From NCBI RefSeq assembly GCF_018502485.1, contig NZ_CP075546.1: a stretch of DNA of 64,000 bases. One strand, 5' to 3'. Made by a program: the position numbers and the translations under genes. This DNA is from Methanospirillum purgamenti. Lineage in GTDB: Archaea; Halobacteriota; Methanomicrobia; Methanomicrobiales; Methanospirillaceae. Shown piece by piece: positions 1 through 8,821 of this stretch. The notes under the pieces are model-generated. The model had not been told where the DNA came from, did no database searches, and worked only from the letters and a program-made list of their open reading frames with translations. The first letter of the stretch is position 1, and every line of letters begins with the position of its first letter.

Positions 1-616
1 CGGGATCGCTGAAACACCCGACATCTCGATAGAATATCTCAGGTAAAATCAATGGCATGAGGAAGAGGAGAGCCATATAACTCTCTCATTGGACGCTGAA
101 GAGCCAAAACTCCAGAACATTATTCAGACATGTATATCCGATCCGGTTTGAGTATACATGTCAATAATGTAAAAACCCATGATAGAACGGGAATGATCTC
201 TCTCTTCTCTGATTTCAATACTACTCTTTCCGGTATTCTTGATGAAATAAATCCACCAGTATTGGAATGATTGAGGAGGTTTTGGCTTCCAATCTGCTGG
301 AAACGAGAAACAGTAACCAATAAATATCCTGATGATGGTACTTCTTGTTCTTCATTCAATGGATTCAGAATTGAAAATGTATTCATGATTTTACTGATAC
401 ACCAATTATACAGTCCAATATGATATGGAATGGATGAAAATCACAACGTTATCTAATATCATGACGCGTGAAGTCAGAATATAAAAAAGAAGGCCTCATT
501 CCATAAAATCTCTCATTATTCATGATCAGATCGCCAAAATCCGGTATATTTCTTGAATAGTAGATCGGATCCCGGGGGTCATATTTCCAGAATCAACAAA
601 GAGTTTAAATACAATA
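1..616. other. Left-edge region without a convincing gene
   Basis: I see no supportable gene here. An 88-codon minus-strand reading frame (120-386) has no recognisable motif, membrane segment or ribosome binding site, and I regard it as chance. The stretch is AT-rich. A TATA-like TTTAAATA at 604-611 lies just before the next gene, close enough that the true start of that gene could be the internal ATG at 641. Confidence 0.4.
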
Positions 617-1381
617 ATGAGTATTCCTCAAATTGGGAATATGCCGCTTAATAATATTACTCAGGCGATAACGAATCAAACGTCAATGGAATTTACAGAA
701 TCAGGTATTAATTTTTCAATCATCATAATTTCTCTGATTTTCTTGTTTTTTATGCTCCCCTTCGGGTATCAAATCTATAAATCATACTCCATTGTTCAGG
801 TAAGAAATCGCATATTATCACAGCTTCTCGAACAAGTCCCCCTCACTTCTGAAATCAGTGTAGATACTAGTAAAGGATTCCACTTTGATGGCCCGGAAAA
901 CCAGACAAATGTCGCTCATAACATCACTGAGTTTTCTTATCTTCTGAATACAATTGAAGATAGAAACCTACGAGATTTTTTACTCCGTAAGGATTTTTCC
1001 CGATGGATTTGTGAACAGCTAAAAAACGATGAACTTGCCGAAAAAGTGAAAAAAACAGAAAATAGCGGAAGTATGGATGAACTCAGGATAGAGATTAAAA
1101 GATGGATTAATAGCCATGAAATTTCATTTTCAATGACAACGTCCATAATAGATCTGATGAAACAACCAGTAGAGGGAATTACTGGGTTTAATCGTGGGAT
1201 GATCTCGTTCGGTATACTATTTGTCCTCAGCATTGCTGTTGTATTGATCTTTGTTGCAAACAACGGGGATCCCCAATTGGCAAACACTATTATGAGTATG
1301 ATGGGAACAACGCTGGCAGCCGTTGTTGGGTTTTATTTTGGAGGTAAAAGTATTACCGTTGAAGAAGGGAAAATTGGATAA
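617..1381 (+). CDS. Membrane protein of unknown function (254 aa)
   Basis: I do not recognise the family. The protein has a hydrophobic segment at about residues 32-52, then a charged soluble middle part of about 140 residues rich in Glu, Lys and Asn, then two closely spaced hydrophobic segments near 195-215 and 225-243, ending in a short charged tail. This gives a likely three-helix topology with a large soluble domain between helices 1 and 2. The paired C-terminal helices contain a glycine-rich GTTLAAVVGFYFGG stretch, which suggests helix packing or oligomerisation. The ATG at 617 gives the longest reading; ATG 641 would fit the TATA-like box at 604-611 better. It stands alone, with gaps on both sides. 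Confidence 0.6.
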   Translation: MSIPQIGNMPLNNITQAITNQTSMEFTESGINFSIIIISLIFLFFMLPFGYQIYKSYSIVQVRNRILSQLLEQVPLTSEISVDTSKGFHFDGPENQTNVAHNITEFSYLLNTIEDRNLRDFLLRKDFSRWICEQLKNDELAEKVKKTENSGSMDELRIEIKRWINSHEISFSMTTSIIDLMKQPVEGITGFNRGMISFGILFVLSIAVVLIFVANNGDPQLANTIMSMMGTTLAAVVGFYFGGKSITVEEGKIG

Positions 1382-1476
1382 TTCAAAAAATAATATCTAG
1401 TTGAGTATATTACAGAGGGAACACGGATACAACCTATTTATCGCCGGTTGAACCAATAACTCTGCATCTGATTGAG

Positions 1477-2034
1477 ATGTCGCAACCTGATTCACCTCCG
1501 AAAATGAGCAGTAAAGAACTGCTGATCGTCCTGGTTATCTCCCTGGGATCGTTCATGGCCGGCCTTGACGCCACCATCGTCAATATTGCCCTGCCTAGTA
1601 TTGCCAAATCATTCGATGTGCCAACCGTTATCGCCTCATGGGTACTGAATGCCTACCTAATCATCCTGGTCTGTCTTCTCCTCGCAGCAGCAAAAATTGG
1701 GGATATGAAGGGGTATAAGCCGGTTTTTATCATTGGGTTTGCTATTTTTACCACTGGATCAGCTCTCTGTGCAATGGCACCGGCTGTGGAATTGTTAATC
1801 TTCTTTCGTATGATCCAGGCGGTGGGTGGTGCAATTATTGCAGCGTTAGGATCGGTGATTACACAAGTCGCTGCTCATACCATTAAACCGTCAGATCTCG
1901 CTGGCGGCTTTGATGCTGCATTCCTCTTCTGCATGGGGACTCAGATCATTGGTCTTCTCCTGATCCTGGCTGTGAAGGAGAAAAAAGAAAACGATTCAAC
2001 TGGGGGGGCTTATGCCACAGAAGAATCGTCCTGA
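1477..2034 (+). pseudogene. MFS drug exporter (DHA2-like) with internal deletion
   Basis: The first ~110 residues match the start of a 14-helix major facilitator exporter: the helix-1 motif with LDATIVNIALPSI, the helix-2 ASWVLNAYLI segment, the loop GDMKGYKP and the helix-4 RMIQAVGGA segment. Directly after this, the frame continues into TQVAAHTIKPSDLAGGFDAA and one last helix, which is how the C-terminus of such a transporter looks. Full-length relatives have about 450-500 residues; this one has 185, so roughly helices 5-13 are missing. The join is in frame, so a short protein could still be made, but it should not transport. The pattern is visible in the sequence; the loss of function is inferred. 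A TATA-like stretch lies near 1434-1442. Confidence 0.75.
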
Positions 2035-2353
2035 TGCCATTACCCGTGCTCAGATGCCGGTCTCTTCACGGAGTAACCCGGCTATGCCAATCATCGTAGG
2101 GATCCTGGTATTGCTTATCCTGCTGTTCATCTTCCTCATTTTCTTCGGATTAATTCCGGTTGAAATAAAAAAGAGCGATATCACTGAGAATGAACGACTT
2201 GAAGCAGCCGTGAACCAGGCCGAGCAACGTGCTATGCAGAATGTCAATGCCACCGGTGAGGTGATCCCTGATACTTCAGTTGCCAGCCCGGATCCGATTC
2301 TTAGTCAACTGGAAAAGCCCTTTGATGCAGCTGCCCTGAAGGAGGAGAGTTAA
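2012..2353 (+). CDS. Small single-pass membrane protein (113 aa)
   Basis: The ORF starts inside the end of the MFS remnant (23-nt overlap), so the two were probably co-transcribed. It has a polar N-terminus of about 25 residues, one strong hydrophobic segment at about residues 27-48 (PIIVGILVLLILLFIFLIFF), and an acidic, coiled tail of about 65 residues with no cysteines. I do not recognise a family. Its overlap with the exporter suggests an accessory subunit or simply a neighbour. Since the exporter is broken, it may be on its way to loss as well. Confidence 0.5.
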   Translation: MPQKNRPDAITRAQMPVSSRSNPAMPIIVGILVLLILLFIFLIFFGLIPVEIKKSDITENERLEAAVNQAEQRAMQNVNATGEVIPDTSVASPDPILSQLEKPFDAAALKEES

Positions 2354-2574
2354 TTCAGGGTATGGATTTTATGTGAATATCCACCATTGAAAGCGTCGGC
2401 CCTTCGTCTTCACGTTCCCCCTATCCAGTCATAGGAAAAATATCTCTCCGGATTTTGGTCCTTGTTGCTCTTGAAAGTGTTTTATTGGCAACCAACACCC
2501 TTCCAAAAAATAATAATAGGAACCCAGATTCAAAATTAAACGCTTTTTTGCTTTCAAGGAAATATTGATTCATC

Positions 2575-2580
2575 TTTATA
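2575..2580 (+). promoter_or_regulatory. TATA-like box upstream of the CobW gene
   Basis: TTTATA at 2575-2580 lies in the 310-bp gene-free stretch 2354-2663, about 85 nt before the CobW start, which would leave a leader of about 60 nt. The rest of the gap holds only AT-rich sequence with short homopolymer runs near 2545. Confidence 0.3.
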
Positions 2581-2663
2581 CCAGTTGAATCAGAACGGAA
2601 GATACGTGTATTTTCACCCGGTTCATAAAATATTATACATCCCGGATGAAAATCTCTTAACAG

Positions 2664-3707
2664 ATGGGTACACAAGCAGGATCGCTTCTCAAAACCTTTA
2701 CCGGATTATTTACCCGATCACAAAACAGGGAATCTCATCCTGCAAAACGAAAACCCGGAAGATTACCCGTTTATATTATCACCGGTTTTCTGGGATCCGG
2801 AAAAACCACCTGTATAAACCAGATACTCAATTCCACATCAGGGGAACGATTCGGCGTGATTGTCAATGATTTCGGATCTATCAGTATTGACAAAGAGTTG
2901 ATAAATGGGACTGGGGATCAGGTTATTGCACTTGAAAACGGGTGTATCTGTTGCTCGCTGAGAAATAACCTCAGCGAGGCCGTCACAACCCTTGGCGACT
3001 CTCCTTATGGACCAGATATCCTGGTGATCGAAGCATCCGGAGTTGCTGATCCTGCCGGGATCATCAGCCTTCTCGAAAATGAAGATTTAAAAAAGAGAGT
3101 CCGGATTGCAGGCGTCATATGCCTGATGGATGCAGAGGAAATATCCTCGGTGTCATGGATCATGAGCCATCTCGTGAAAAAACAGATCCGGTCAGCTGAC
3201 CTTCTCCTTCTTAACAAAGTCGATCGTGTTTCTGAATCCAAAAAGGCAGCCATACGGAAAGAGTGGATACCCCTGGATATGCCAATACTTGAGACCGTAT
3301 ATGCTGCTATCCCGGTATCCTTGATTCTGGGAATATCTCATACCGGAACCTCTGATCTACCTTCAGACGGAGAGCATGCCGATCACCATCATCATGAAGA
3401 TCATGACCATGGATTTTCAACCCTGTCCTGGACACATAATTCACCCATCCGTCTTTCCTGTCTTCAGGCTCTCATGAAAAATCTTCCATCCACCGTGATT
3501 CGGGCAAAGGGTATAGCATATAGCAGTGAATTTCCCATGCAACAGATCATCATCCAAGTAGTGGGGAAACGGGTCTCAATAACAAAAGGACAGCCCTGGA
3601 TCAGGGAAAATCCATCAACAGAGCTCACATTCATCGGAGTTGGGAAAACAATTCAGATAGGTGAAATTACTACCAGATTAGAGTCATGTCTGGTAAAGCC
3701 AGCATGA
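2664..3707 (+). CDS. CobW/COG0523 family metal-chaperone GTPase
   Basis: This is a G3E-family P-loop GTPase. The sequence shows Walker A GFLGSGKTT at residues 41-49, the family CXCC metal-binding motif GCICC at 93-97, the specificity motif NKVD at 184-187 and a histidine-rich loop HADHHHHEDHDH at about 238-249, followed by a C-terminal CobW_C domain. COG0523 proteins hand Zn, Co or Ni to client proteins using GTP hydrolysis; the His-rich loop supports metal binding, but the metal and client cannot be read from sequence. An unusual basic extension of about 34 residues precedes the first strand; no later Met is available as an alternative start. It stands alone, with a small minus-strand pair downstream. 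Confidence 0.88.
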   Translation: MGTQAGSLLKTFTGLFTRSQNRESHPAKRKPGRLPVYIITGFLGSGKTTCINQILNSTSGERFGVIVNDFGSISIDKELINGTGDQVIALENGCICCSLRNNLSEAVTTLGDSPYGPDILVIEASGVADPAGIISLLENEDLKKRVRIAGVICLMDAEEISSVSWIMSHLVKKQIRSADLLLLNKVDRVSESKKAAIRKEWIPLDMPILETVYAAIPVSLILGISHTGTSDLPSDGEHADHHHHEDHDHGFSTLSWTHNSPIRLSCLQALMKNLPSTVIRAKGIAYSSEFPMQQIIIQVVGKRVSITKGQPWIRENPSTELTFIGVGKTIQIGEITTRLESCLVKPA

Positions 3708-3749
3708 ATCCCGATTGTCGAATAAAAAATAAGAAAGGAACAGGATACT

Positions 3750-3992
3750 CTACAGGCCGGCACGATCCACAATTATGTCTGCGACCTGTTTTGCACTCTG
3801 AAACGGAAAGTCGGTAGATTTCAGAAGTTTTCCGGCCTCTCCGGCAGTCATTTTCAGCTCCCCTACCTGGCAAGTGGTATCTGCACCAGCAGGAAAAGCA
3901 TCAATTAATCGTTCCGGTGTGTCAATGGGAAAGGATGCTCCGGCCAGGGCTCCGGTTATCTGGGCATGGATTTGTTCTTTGACTGATGACAT
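3750..3992 (-). CDS. MTH865-like family protein, copy 1 (80 aa)
   Basis: An 80-residue protein that I assign to the MTH865-like family, small helical EF-hand-like proteins found mainly in methanogens and of unknown function. Visible features are the start MSSVKEQIHAQITGAL, a central DTTCQVGELKMTAGEA segment with one cysteine, and the tail SAKQVADIIVDRAGL. It lies 3 bp downstream of the 54-aa Cys-rich gene on the same strand and is surely co-transcribed with it. A close second copy is at 13813-14055 in the same arrangement. The family name is from memory of the domain; the pairing with the Cys-rich protein and the regulator is direct observation. Confidence 0.8.
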   Translation of the reverse strand: MSSVKEQIHAQITGALAGASFPIDTPERLIDAFPAGADTTCQVGELKMTAGEAGKLLKSTDFPFQSAKQVADIIVDRAGL

Positions 3993-3995
3993 GGT

Positions 3996-4160
3996 TCATT
4001 CACTCTCCTTGATCATAGAAGTAATATCTCCAACGGCTTTTGCAATCGAACACTCGTTGCTGTGAGTATTACATCCAAAGCAGGCATTTTTCAAATGAGA
4101 AATTGATTCCTCAGCTTTCTCTTTTGTTACATGAGTTCCGGTACATTTCCAGGTGGGCAT
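3996..4160 (-). CDS. 54-aa four-cysteine protein, copy 1
   Basis: A short ORF read here from the sequence: it starts MPTWKCTGT, continues with ISHLKNACFGCNTHSNEC and ends MIKESE, stop at 3996-3998. Cysteines are at residues 6, 27, 30 and 37, enough for one zinc or iron-sulfur site. The second copy at 14057-14221 has the same length, the same four cysteines and mostly conservative changes, which is strong evidence that it is really translated. It is the first gene of a two-gene unit with the MTH865-like gene (3-bp gap) and faces the Cys-rich regulator across 137 bp. I know no named family for it; a metal carrier or redox partner is a guess. Confidence 0.8.
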   Translation of the reverse strand: MPTWKCTGTHVTKEKAEESISHLKNACFGCNTHSNECSIAKAVGDITSMIKESE

Positions 4161-4186
4161 TCATCTCACCTATAGGATCATTGTCT

Positions 4187-4266
4187 GTTGAATAAATATA
4201 CTTGAGCGTTATTAAAATTACCTTATTGTGAACAGATACATTCCACTAACTCAAAGAGTTATATTA
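4187..4266. promoter_or_regulatory. Divergent promoter/operator region, cassette copy 1
   Basis: Between the minus-strand Cys-rich gene and the plus-strand regulator lie exactly 137 bp. Two blocks are shared with the second cassette: block A at 4187-4209 (starts GTTGAATAAATATACTTGAG) and block B at 4235-4250 (GATACATTCCACTAAC). The distance between block starts is 48 bp in both copies. Block A read on the minus strand contains a TATA-like TATATTTATT for the small genes. TATATTA at 4260-4266 could serve the regulator. AACTCAAAGAGTT at 4248-4260 is a perfect inverted repeat and a candidate operator. Autoregulation is inferred. Confidence 0.6.
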
Positions 4267-4297
4267 TCATCCACACAATACCTGTTCAGTATTTTTC

Positions 4298-5059
4298 ATG
4301 AAAAAAACTGCAGATAAATCCCCTACCTTGGATTCTCTCATGGATGAAATGCAACAAATGAGAGGTGAATTACAACGATTTATTGAACGTACAAACCAGG
4401 TTCATATCCAGTCAATAGTCTCCGGGTTGAAAAATGATTACGCTGCCCTCATTTCAAAAAACCATATTGAACAGGCTCATGATTGTCTCTCATCCCGGAT
4501 GATCCATGACTGTGTCATGCATGATACCTGTTTCAAGATCTTCCTTGATTTCCTCACTGCCACATCAAGCCATATCAAAGAAGGAAAAATAACTGACGAG
4601 ATCGTAGAGGACTATAAAACTCAATTGAAAGAAATGAGAAAGAAGGGTCCATACGAAAAATGTGACACCTGTTTCCAGGAAGTCAATCGACTGTTTGAAA
4701 AGCAGATTGACCTGATGCAATCTCTTGGGATTCTGGATAGACAAGAATGTGCGGTTCCGGTCACTGATTACCCGGATGAAAAGATTGTCTCAGAGATTGT
4801 AGAACCAATTGCAAGTCCAATCCGGTTTCAGATTCTTCAGGCAGTATCCTCTGAAACCAGAACATTCTCTGATCTCTCGCACCTGACAAAACTCCGCGGA
4901 GGAAATCTCCTGTTTCATATCAAAAAGTTGCAGGAAGCAGGAATGATCATCCAACGACATGAACGTGGCGATTATGTTATCACGGAAAAGGGTTTCAGAG
5001 TGTTATCATCAATCAGAGAAATTTATTGTATACTATGCAAAACCCCCCTTTCATTATAA
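4298..5059 (+). CDS. Cys-rich winged-helix transcriptional regulator, copy 1
   Basis: A 253-aa protein with two parts. Residues ~12-150 form a helical domain with five cysteines at 63, 72, 78, 122 and 125, the last two as CDTC. Residues ~165-250 form an ArsR-type winged helix with IVEPIASPIRFQILQAV, a recognition helix around GGNLLFHIKKLQEAGMI and a wing RHERGDYVITEKG. The paralogue at 14359-15114 has all five cysteines at identical positions, so they are probably functional, binding a metal or iron-sulfur cluster or forming a redox switch. The C-terminus of this copy (after about residue 242) diverges from the paralogue. The divergent Cys-rich and MTH865-like genes are the likely targets, together with its own promoter. 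Confidence 0.8.
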   Translation: MKKTADKSPTLDSLMDEMQQMRGELQRFIERTNQVHIQSIVSGLKNDYAALISKNHIEQAHDCLSSRMIHDCVMHDTCFKIFLDFLTATSSHIKEGKITDEIVEDYKTQLKEMRKKGPYEKCDTCFQEVNRLFEKQIDLMQSLGILDRQECAVPVTDYPDEKIVSEIVEPIASPIRFQILQAVSSETRTFSDLSHLTKLRGGNLLFHIKKLQEAGMIIQRHERGDYVITEKGFRVLSSIREIYCILCKTPLSL

Positions 5060-5218
5060 AAGCCTGTTCCAGGATAATAGCAACCAGAGTAGGATATGTC
5101 CTCATGATATCATTCTAATCTGATGACCGTTATAAAATGTAGGTAACTTTTTACCGTAAAGATATCAGAACTGGAATTAAAACCATTATATCGAGATATA
5201 GGATTCATCCCACGGACA

Positions 5219-5490
5219 TTTATAATGTGGTGGTATAACGAAACATGAATTGGTTAAATTGAGCCCTGTTTTTAATTTAACATACAATTAGCCGAAATCG
5301 ATCTATTCAGTTCGTGCCCTAATAAACAGGCACGAAATTCGGCTTAAAAACCAAAAATACTCGTAAATGGGAAACATATAGAGGGCCGCTATGGTGCCCG
5401 AAAATTTTTCCCTATACAAATGGTGGGTGAGGAGGTGATCGAGGCTTTACGAGCCGATAAGAAAACGAGATTTAGCCTCCTTTTTTCGGT
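5219..5490 (+). ncRNA. Candidate structured RNA in a gene-free stretch
   Basis: No convincing gene lies between 5060 and 5881. Within it are a TATA-like TTTATAATG (5219-5227), a nested double hairpin with outer arms AGCCGAA (5290-5296) and TTCGGCT (5338-5344) and inner arms TTCGTGCC (5311-5318) and GGCACGAA (5329-5336), and further on a stem GAGGCT (5441-5446) / AGCCTC (5474-5479) followed at once by six T (5481-5486), as in an intrinsic terminator. Two overlapping 87-88-codon frames at 5420-5877 look like chance. Promoter, folded body and terminator in this order suggest a small RNA of about 230 nt. This is inferred from structure only; strand and ends are uncertain. Confidence 0.3.
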
Positions 5491-5881
5491 TCCGGGATCG
5501 GTCTGTTTTCAGGGATATGAGAGAATATATCTGATTTTCCAAATATATGCCTGGATAAGGCTTGTTTCATACATAGAGAGGGAACTCCGGCCAAAGGGAT
5601 TATCAATGATTCATTGTCAGTTATCCGGCCCTTCCAGTTTGGATGCAGATGCCTTTCTCTCCCATGGATTTACAAAAGCCGACTGACTGGGATCCACGTG
5701 ATTATGGTGAAACATGGCGTGGATGTTACCTTGTCTATTCCATATCTTGATCTGATGACACTGGGTACCACCGGAACCTTATACCGGATAACGATTTACA
5801 CCTACCTTGTTTCCGACCGTGATATCGAACAGATTTCTACGAAAACCATAGGTATAAGTAATGAATTGACCTTCTAGATTT

Positions 5882-7570
5882 GTGAAACCTTTATTCACAC
5901 TTGGAATACTCCTTGCAGTATTCCTCATTATAGTGGCAGCAGGAGCCTATCCAATAGATTCCAGGGTAGTAACTACACTTGAACGTACAGTCCTTCCTGT
6001 CGCCGTGCCATCAACTTCATCTACGATTTTTCCATATGAAGTTTCTCAATATTCAAAAAACGGATATGGAAACTGGGAGTATGGTGACGGGCTCGGGTAT
6101 GAAAAAAGACTGGACCTGTTATCTCCGGCACATAACAACACCTCAACAAATCATTCTGCTAAACTACTGCGTTTTTTTGACATAACAGACATCCATATAT
6201 CAGATGAAGAAACCCCGACCCAGGCGATTTATTATGGCTATCTGGGGGGTCAGTCTTCTGGGTATTCACCGGTTATGCTCTCTACCACTCAGGTTCTCGA
6301 TGCTGCCGTCCAGACGATAAACGCTTTTCACAAAGAAGAACCCTTTGATTTCGGCATTAGTCTTGGTGATGCGGCAAACAACGAACAATACAATGAAATC
6401 AGGTGGTACATCGACGTTCTCGACGGGAAGACCATCAATCCGGATTCCGGTGTTAAGGATAATCCGGTTCCCGGACCTTTCAATGATTACCAGGACACAT
6501 TCAAAGCAGAAGGACTGAATAAGTCAATAAAATGGTACCAGGTTCTTGGAAATCACGATCATAACTGGATAGGGACGAACCCACCTGATGATTACCTGAA
6601 GGCGAACTATACCGGAGAATATATCCTCAACATTGGAAATATCTTCACTGATCCCAATGGGATAAAGAGTCGCGGACTCTATATGGGCGCAATCGATGGA
6701 CGGACGGTGAATGGCGATATCATCGGTGTAGGAAATGTCTCTGATTTCAATACTCCTCCAAAGGTTCTGGCCGCAGATCCGAACCGTAGGGCTTTATCAG
6801 TGCCGGAATGGATGAGTGAATTTTTCAAAACCACTTCAAGTCCGAAGGGCCATGGATTCAACCGAACAGATGCAGAAGCAGGAATCGCCTATTATTCCTT
6901 CGAACCGAAGGCTGATGTGCCGATCAAAGTTATTGTTCTCGATGACACTCAACCGTCGACCGACGCTGATGTTGGTGGGTACGGGCACGGTTCCCTTGAT
7001 AATGTGCAGTTTGACTGGCTTGTCAGTGAACTTGACCAGGGTCAGGCTGAAGGGAAACTGATGATCATCGCTGCTCACATACCGATTGGAGTGGAAGACA
7101 GAGGTTCTTCACTTGATGAATATATGGCATGGAGCCAGGTCGCTGATGTATCCGAGCAACAGCTCCTGGATAAACTCCATGAATATCCGAATCTTATCCT
7201 TTGGATAGCGGGGCATCGCCACTACAATACCATCACTCCCCAGGTATCACCAGATCCGGAACATCCAGAACTCGGTTTCTGGGAGGTTGAGACCTCATCG
7301 TTGCGTGACTTCCCTCAGCAATTCAGGACGTTTGATATCGTCCGAAACAGCGACAATACGATCTCGATATTTGCAACCAACGTTGATCCGGCAGTAAAAG
7401 AAGGAACAATTGCAGCAAAATCACGTTCGTACGGGATAGCAGCAATGGAGATATTCAACAATACACTCCCGTACTCGCCGAGTGGTTCATATAATGCAGA
7501 ATTAGTCAAGCCATTAAGTCCTGATATGCAGGAAAAAATTCAGAATTACAGGGCTCCCCTGAATTCGTAA
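5882..7570 (+). CDS. Secreted metallophosphoesterase
   Basis: A 562-aa calcineurin-like phosphoesterase, close in appearance to the TIGR03768-type secreted phosphoesterases. It begins at GTG with a signal peptide (hydrophobic residues ~5-20, cleavage near AAGAYP). Metal-binding motifs appear in the family order: DITDIHISD (D-x-H) near residue 100, SLGDAANN (GD) near 160, GNHDHN near 225, AAHIPIG near 400 and AGHRHYN near 447. Such enzymes use a two-metal centre to hydrolyse phosphomonoesters or diesters; the substrate is unknown. There is no C-terminal anchor, so it is free outside the membrane or held by the sheath. It stands alone. Confidence 0.85.
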   Translation: MKPLFTLGILLAVFLIIVAAGAYPIDSRVVTTLERTVLPVAVPSTSSTIFPYEVSQYSKNGYGNWEYGDGLGYEKRLDLLSPAHNNTSTNHSAKLLRFFDITDIHISDEETPTQAIYYGYLGGQSSGYSPVMLSTTQVLDAAVQTINAFHKEEPFDFGISLGDAANNEQYNEIRWYIDVLDGKTINPDSGVKDNPVPGPFNDYQDTFKAEGLNKSIKWYQVLGNHDHNWIGTNPPDDYLKANYTGEYILNIGNIFTDPNGIKSRGLYMGAIDGRTVNGDIIGVGNVSDFNTPPKVLAADPNRRALSVPEWMSEFFKTTSSPKGHGFNRTDAEAGIAYYSFEPKADVPIKVIVLDDTQPSTDADVGGYGHGSLDNVQFDWLVSELDQGQAEGKLMIIAAHIPIGVEDRGSSLDEYMAWSQVADVSEQQLLDKLHEYPNLILWIAGHRHYNTITPQVSPDPEHPELGFWEVETSSLRDFPQQFRTFDIVRNSDNTISIFATNVDPAVKEGTIAAKSRSYGIAAMEIFNNTLPYSPSGSYNAELVKPLSPDMQEKIQNYRAPLNS

Positions 7571-7697
7571 TCTTCCTCATTTTCTATCTTTGAGAGTGTT
7601 TTTACCGGCTCTTGCGATTTTTGAGAGGTTATTGAGAACACCATCACTGGATATTTCTTCAGATTGATTATACATATACCCAATTCATCTCATTACC

Positions 7698-7862
7698 TCA
7701 GAAAAATGAGAGAGTCGGGTTATGCAAGTTCGGGACGGTATCCGCCCGGGTTTCAATGGTGGAGAGGATGGCCTCATACTCGTAGCTGGAGACGATGATT
7801 GCTTCACGGGTGAATCGGACGTTGAAGAGGCCACCGCTTGCCGGGTGTGGCAATGTCCGGGT
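7698..7862 (-). pseudogene. C-terminal fragment of an unidentified minus-strand gene
   Basis: Read on the minus strand, this stretch gives a protein-like tail containing GGLFNVRFTREAIIVSSYE, then AILSTIETRADTV and a stop at 7698-7700. It has no start and ends abruptly where the RecG-like similarity begins on the other strand. The composition and the segment VSSYEYEAIL recall the C-terminus of Phd/YefM-type antitoxins, but the match is too short to name. I take it as one side of a rearrangement junction. The 7571-7697 gap before it holds nothing I can identify. Confidence 0.3.
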
Positions 7863-8811
7863 AAATGATGTGTTTCATGGTCCTCTGGCAATAGCCCTTC
7901 AGGAGATTGAGGACCGGTTCTCTGCCCGGAATGCTGAACGGGAGGTGACAGTCGGACTGTTCCGGGTTCCCATTCCTGATTATTCTGCGGAAGGATTCAG
8001 AGAAGCGATGATGAACGCAATCCTTCACCGGGATTATTCTAAGCAAGGGTCAGTGTTTATTCAATGGCAGGCTGACCATCTCCTCATTACCAACCCTGGA
8101 GGATTTCCGGAAGGTGTCACTCTTGATAACCTCCTGGTCCATGAACCCAAACCCCGGAATCCCAAACTTGCAGAGATTTTCAGGAGGATCGGACTTGTTG
8201 AGACAACCGGCCGGGGTGTGGACAAGATCTTTATGGGGCAGATAACCTATGGCCGGCCGGCTCCGGATTATTCCCGGACAGATGCTGATTCGGTCAGGGT
8301 GGTTCTTCCGGGAGGTGAATCCTCCCTGGAATTTGCAGCATTAATCTTTGAACAGGACCGGAACGGGAAGTCCCTGACTCTGGATGAACTCCTCATCCTG
8401 AATGCTCTCCATACAGAGCGTCGGATTACAACTCAAGAAGCAGGTCTACTCACACAGAAAGGAACGAATGCTGCAAAATCAACGCTTGAACGACTTGTTG
8501 AACGAGGACTTGTTCAGGGAGTTGGAGAAAAAGGTGGCCGACACTATATGCTATCATCCCAGGTGTACACTCGGTTGAATGAATCATCTGAATATGTCCG
8601 GGCGAAAGGTTACGATCCGATACAGTTGGAACAAATGGTGATCTCCTGGCTGGAAATTCACCCCCGGATAACCAGGGCGGATGTAATGGAGCTCTGCTCT
8701 CTGTCAAAGAGTCAAGCCACCCGACTTCTCCTATCAATGACTAAAAAATACCCAGAGATGCAACGAGAAGGGGTCGGAAAAGGAACGTATTACAGTTGGA
8801 AGGATCTATGA
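7795..8811 (+). pseudogene. 5'-truncated RecG-like/AlbA_2-type transcriptional regulator
   Basis: From about 7870 on, the translation matches the C-terminal two thirds of COG2865-type proteins (AlbA_2 ATPase-like plus HATPase_c_4 plus winged helices): GFREAMMNAILHRDYSKQG, then ITNPGGFPEGVT, then KPRNPKLAEIFRRIGLVETTG with GRGVDKIF, followed by two winged-helix modules (residues ~195-260 and ~280-335). Family members are about 450-550 residues and begin with an AlbA_2 domain that is absent here. The first ~25 residues of the open frame are antisense to another gene fragment, so the gene seems to have lost its 5' end at a junction near 7865. A shortened DNA-binding protein could still be made from the ATG at 7795, but I see no ribosome binding site. 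Confidence 0.6.
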
Positions 8812-8821
8812 TGCATCTGGT

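Noticed and set aside
120..386. 88-codon minus-strand frame at the left edge
   Set aside because: No motif, no ribosome binding site, no partner; AT-rich composition explains it.
5420..5877. Two overlapping plus-strand frames of 87-88 codons
   Set aside because: Neither has a family-like motif or ribosome binding site, and the first runs through a stem and T6 that look like a terminator.
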